The notes below the pieces were generated by a model that saw only the letters and a program-made list of their open reading frames with translations, did not search any database and was not told the origin of the DNA. From Capitella teleta (Eukaryota > Annelida > Polychaeta > Capitellidae), in NCBI GenBank assembly GCA_000328365.1, contig KB300677.1, positions 194,127 to 258,126 on the forward strand: a stretch of 64,000 nucleotides of DNA, written 5' to 3'. A program made the position numbers and the translations under genes. This document shows positions 61,080-64,000 of the stretch, one piece after another (position 1 is the stretch's first letter; each line of letters begins with the position of its first letter).

Positions 61080-61490
61080 TTAAAAGTCCTGGGCTTCACT
61101 GGCAACAGCAAGAGCCAGAGACATTCAACCAACAAGCTCATCAGCAGAAGTCCCAAGAGGTGGGTCTATGAGCGGGTCAGCTCCAGGAACCTGGTTGGGC
61201 TGAAGAAGTGGAGGGGCCGCACCATTCTCAACCCAGTCTCCAATATCTCGAATGATTGACTGGGAGGTATTGTTTTAAATCATTGTGGCTCAAGCATTGC
61301 TACTGAAACAGGTATGACCAAGACCAACCTGATGACGCCAATACACTTGACATCATTCACAACAACGTCCAGCGCCCAGAAGTCGTAAACCCTCAGCTTC
61401 CAGTAGCGATCTGTTTACGTCCACCACAGCGAGTACCGGTGTCCATTGAACTTGACCTGGATATAGCATAATTGTGAGAGACTTCCATCT
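61080..61490 (-). pseudogene. Two-exon gene remnant of unknown family
   Basis: On the minus strand a good acceptor (ttttctttccag) ending at 61491 opens a frame with protein-like content: QVKFNGHRYSLWW and DRYWKLRVYDFWALDVVVND. A second block after a short intron reads SIIRDIGDWVENGAAPP and PLIDPPLGTSADELVG, then a stop at about 61102-61104. GC content is higher than around it. The first block is interrupted by one in-frame stop, so it is a decayed copy, a misassembly, or an unfamiliar exon structure. I do not recognise the family. Further exons upstream (plus side above 61500) were not found. Confidence 0.4.
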
Positions 61491-61997
61491 GGAAAGAAAA
61501 TAAATAAATAAATAATCAAAGAACATAGGAAATTAAATTGGTCGTTTGATGAATCCACGAATTTCTGCAGAGATCGCCGTATTGGCACCTTGATATACGA
61601 GTTGATACGACTAGAAGATGTCCCTGATGGATGGTGTTTTGGATTATCAAAGAATTAGTTTATATTGGTGAAAATACATTCCAATGCTGTGCGTGATAAG
61701 GCAATATTCTCTACGCAGTTCTACGTCAAACCCTAATTTGAGTGGACTAATACCGTTGCTCATCGCTGTTCTCATCTTATGCATGAACTCATCTCATCGC
61801 AAAACCATTATTTAAAAGTTGCTGTATGCTATCAATGAAAATATTGTTAAACGCATTTGCATAATTCACAACTCATAACGGCCAGGGGCCATTATGATGA
61901 CGTCATGACGCATCATACTGACGTCATGACTCACGAAAAAAGTGTTTATGTCAGTTGATTTATAAAAAGCCTCCAAGTTATTTTAATGTGCACATGA

Positions 61998-62089
61998 CCC
62001 GTGATAGCTCAGTTGGTAGAGCGGAGGACTGTAGTGGTTGCGATTGTGAAGGCATCCTTAGGTCGGCGGTTCGATTCCGTCTCGCGGGA
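61998..62089 (+). tRNA. tRNA-Tyr (GUA) with 19-nt intron
   Basis: An intact cloverleaf: 7-bp acceptor stem CCCGTGA/TCGCGGG with one G-U pair, discriminator A, A box TAGCTCAGTTGG, B box GGTTCGATTCC. Anticodon GTA lies in loop CTGTAGA, interrupted after position 37 by an intron at 62035-62053, as is usual for eukaryotic tRNA-Tyr. CCA is not encoded. C1-G72 is the tyrosine identity pair. Two CRE-type TGACGTCA palindromes lie about 70-100 bp upstream. Confidence 0.96.
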
Positions 62090-63070
62090 TTTAATTTTAT
62101 TATCTCTAATCTCTGACTCACGCTGATTCCCTTTTAAAGGGAGGGAGAACTGGTTAAAAATTGACTTTGAGTCGTTATTTGATGCACCATAAATGATTCC
62201 TATGCCTGGCCCACACAAGAAATATCATCGCTAACGATTTCGCGGGAGACATATTGCTAACTAGGCGTGACGTCAGCAGCTGTGATGAAACACCGAGTTC
62301 CCTATCTGTTACAATGGGCCTCGTCATATCAGCGTGTCCTGCGACTAAACCCTTGGGTATTTTTTTATTTTCTTTTCGGAAATAGATAGAATAATCATTT
62401 TGCCACCAGTCAGGCGCGAAAAAAAAATATTTTTTGCTATTTTTCTTATTTTAACAAGCGATTTTCTAGGACACCTACCATGTTTCTCATCCTGAAACAG
62501 TAAAAAGGTCAGCCAGAGTGCACCACGCATGCGCTTTCGTTTCGTAAACAACAAAGATGTCCTTTTATGGCGAAGATGCTCTGCTCTGATTGGCTGAAAT
62601 CGATAGCTTCACGAGGGGAACGCAACCATTCAGCCATCAGTCAAACCAAGCCATCAGCTGACGTTTGCCTCCTATACTTTGCAATGGAAGCCATTCTCCC
62701 ATAGGCGCAATGCTAACCCCGATATTCGGAATGCATTATTTCCTTACGCTTGCATCCAGGCATGGTGTTTTTGGCACGGAATGCTATCAATTGGTGCTAT
62801 GAGTCAATAGAACATCACTTAAAATTTAGTTCCCCATCCCTTTAAGCTTTGGGCGGTATATATGATATCAAGGTATAATAAGTAGTAATAGGTAATAATA
62901 TCAAGGTGACTAGGTACGGAAATAACGAATGTCATTTATTCACAGGTGCTTTTCACAAATCTTGCTTGACAATCAATTAACACGAGTCTTCTGTAAAATA
63001 ATAATTATGGATCAACTCTTCATCACTTCTCAGTTTCTTTGACTAACATGCTGTACACCATGTATCCTTC
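62090..63070. other. Spacer with no recognised gene
   Basis: No exon, RNA gene or repeat family identified between the tRNA and the mariner-like remnant. Confidence 0.5.
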
Positions 63071-63076
63071 TGTCAT

Positions 63077-63900
63077 AGAATCTTTGTGTGGAGTGACAAA
63101 AACTACAAAACAATCATCCAACATTTGGGAGAAGTCAAAGGAAGACAAGCTTCATCTGCTGCAACCATTGAAAGGTGGATGGTGATAATATAAAGAGAAA
63201 GAGACAACCTTGAATGCAACCACCATGTTGGACGTCTGTCATTGTCGACCAATGCAACGAAACTCAAGCCGTTGCATGGTCTTAAAATAAACTAATCTCA
63301 CAGATTGATCTGACTGGAATATTAAGGTGACCAATCATTGTGATGATCTGGAAATGCGAAATATATCTATGGGTTCCGATGAGGTTGGCAGAAAAATCAA
63401 ATTTCAACGCAACCGCTAGTAGACTGGAACGTCGCGACCTTTATCGAACACCGATTGTATAGGACGAACCACTGATTATCTAGCTGTGACCTATAAGAAG
63501 AGCACCGGGGATTCGTAACCATAAAAATATAATGCATCAAGAACGACCCAGAAGCTAGCTACATCATGATGTCCGTATTCTGTTATTCCGAAGGATTCGC
63601 ATTAGCAACAGGTAATTTGTAGAAAGGAAACTATCATCACAGGTGCATATACTTCGCCAAGCTCGCAATGATCAAGGAGAGACGCTTTGTATTTCCGGGG
63701 TTTGGACCCTCCTGCACCAGGGCATTACACCTACACACTATTCAGTCACCATGCTGCAAGCAGTTCGGGAAGTGCGGATTCGAAATTCATTTTCTTCAAT
63801 CTTACTCTCCAGACTTGGCTCCAAGCGGTTATACCATTTATTTATATTTAGAAATCAGAAAGAAAAACAGCTCTCAGAGAACGTTGTTTTGCAAGTGACA
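63077..63900 (+). mobile_element. Degraded mariner-like (IS630-Tc1-mariner) transposase
   Basis: A plain DNA transposon remnant. The 5' part (63077-63193) encodes SDKNYKTIIQHLGEVKGR followed by ATIERW, like the N-terminal helix-turn-helix region of mariner transposases. Near 63700-63770, LLHQGITPTHYSVT matches the LLHDNAPAH catalytic block, with the acidic residue lost. One frameshift later, CGFEIHF and YSPDLAPSGY match the conserved SPDLAPSDY motif. The middle has several stops. Clear terminal inverted repeats were not found, and the 3' end may lie beyond the window. It is inactive. Confidence 0.8.
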
Positions 63901-64000
63901 AGAAACTGTGTCGCAAGCCCATTGCGCATGCGCTCGCGGGGAGTTAAGAATATTGCGTTTCCGCGTTTGTTGCTATAGCAACAGCGTCGGAATATCAGAG

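Overview
The window is nuclear DNA from an intron-rich animal. I cannot place it more finely than a non-vertebrate metazoan. Genes carry many small phase-consistent introns (several only 52-55 bp), a tRNA-Tyr has the typical short intron, polyadenylation signals are AATAAA/ATTAAA, and one decayed mariner-like transposon is present. Two runs of exactly 50 Ns (29278-29327, 45891-45940) show it is a draft scaffold.

Layout. (1) 3.4-21.8 kb, plus strand: an RBPMS/MEC-8 family RNA-binding protein with two RRMs, a TATA-type promoter, a 10.8 kb CpG-rich first intron, and a strongly T-rich 3' half and downstream region to about 24.6 kb. (2) 26.5-27.6 kb, minus strand: an intronless SGNH/PC-esterase type II membrane protein. 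(3) 31.3-32.8 kb, plus: KLHDC10, with the first exon not securely found. (4) 33.8-37.3 kb, plus: VPS28, complete. (5) 38.4-40.5 kb, minus: an intronless CABIT-domain adaptor (GAREM/THEMIS-like). (6) 42.4-59.4 kb, plus: a PDE10A-type dual-GAF cyclic nucleotide phosphodiesterase, about 26 coding exons. (7) 62.0 kb: tRNA-Tyr(GUA). (8) 63.1-63.9 kb: a broken mariner-like transposase. The genes look like ordinary unlinked housekeeping and signalling genes; I see no operon or cluster logic.

The most striking content is a layer of tandemly duplicated exons. The PDE10 gene has four separate pairs of adjacent, same-phase, homologous exons: the start of GAF-B, the HD metal-ligand exon, the exon with the metal-binding Asp, and the exon ending at the purine-binding Gln. 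For two pairs, using both copies shifts the frame into an early stop, so they must be used one at a time. If all pairs are exclusive, 16 proteins result. In the last pair the two copies end in Gln and Glu respectively, at the position of the glutamine that is invariant in class I PDEs (Gln817 of human PDE5A). Splicing could therefore switch the nucleotide-selecting residue itself. The RBPMS gene shows the same device in RRM1. A second unexplained layer is a dispersed TCATAACG motif, often in inverted pairs about 40 bp long, found far above chance in introns and spacers.
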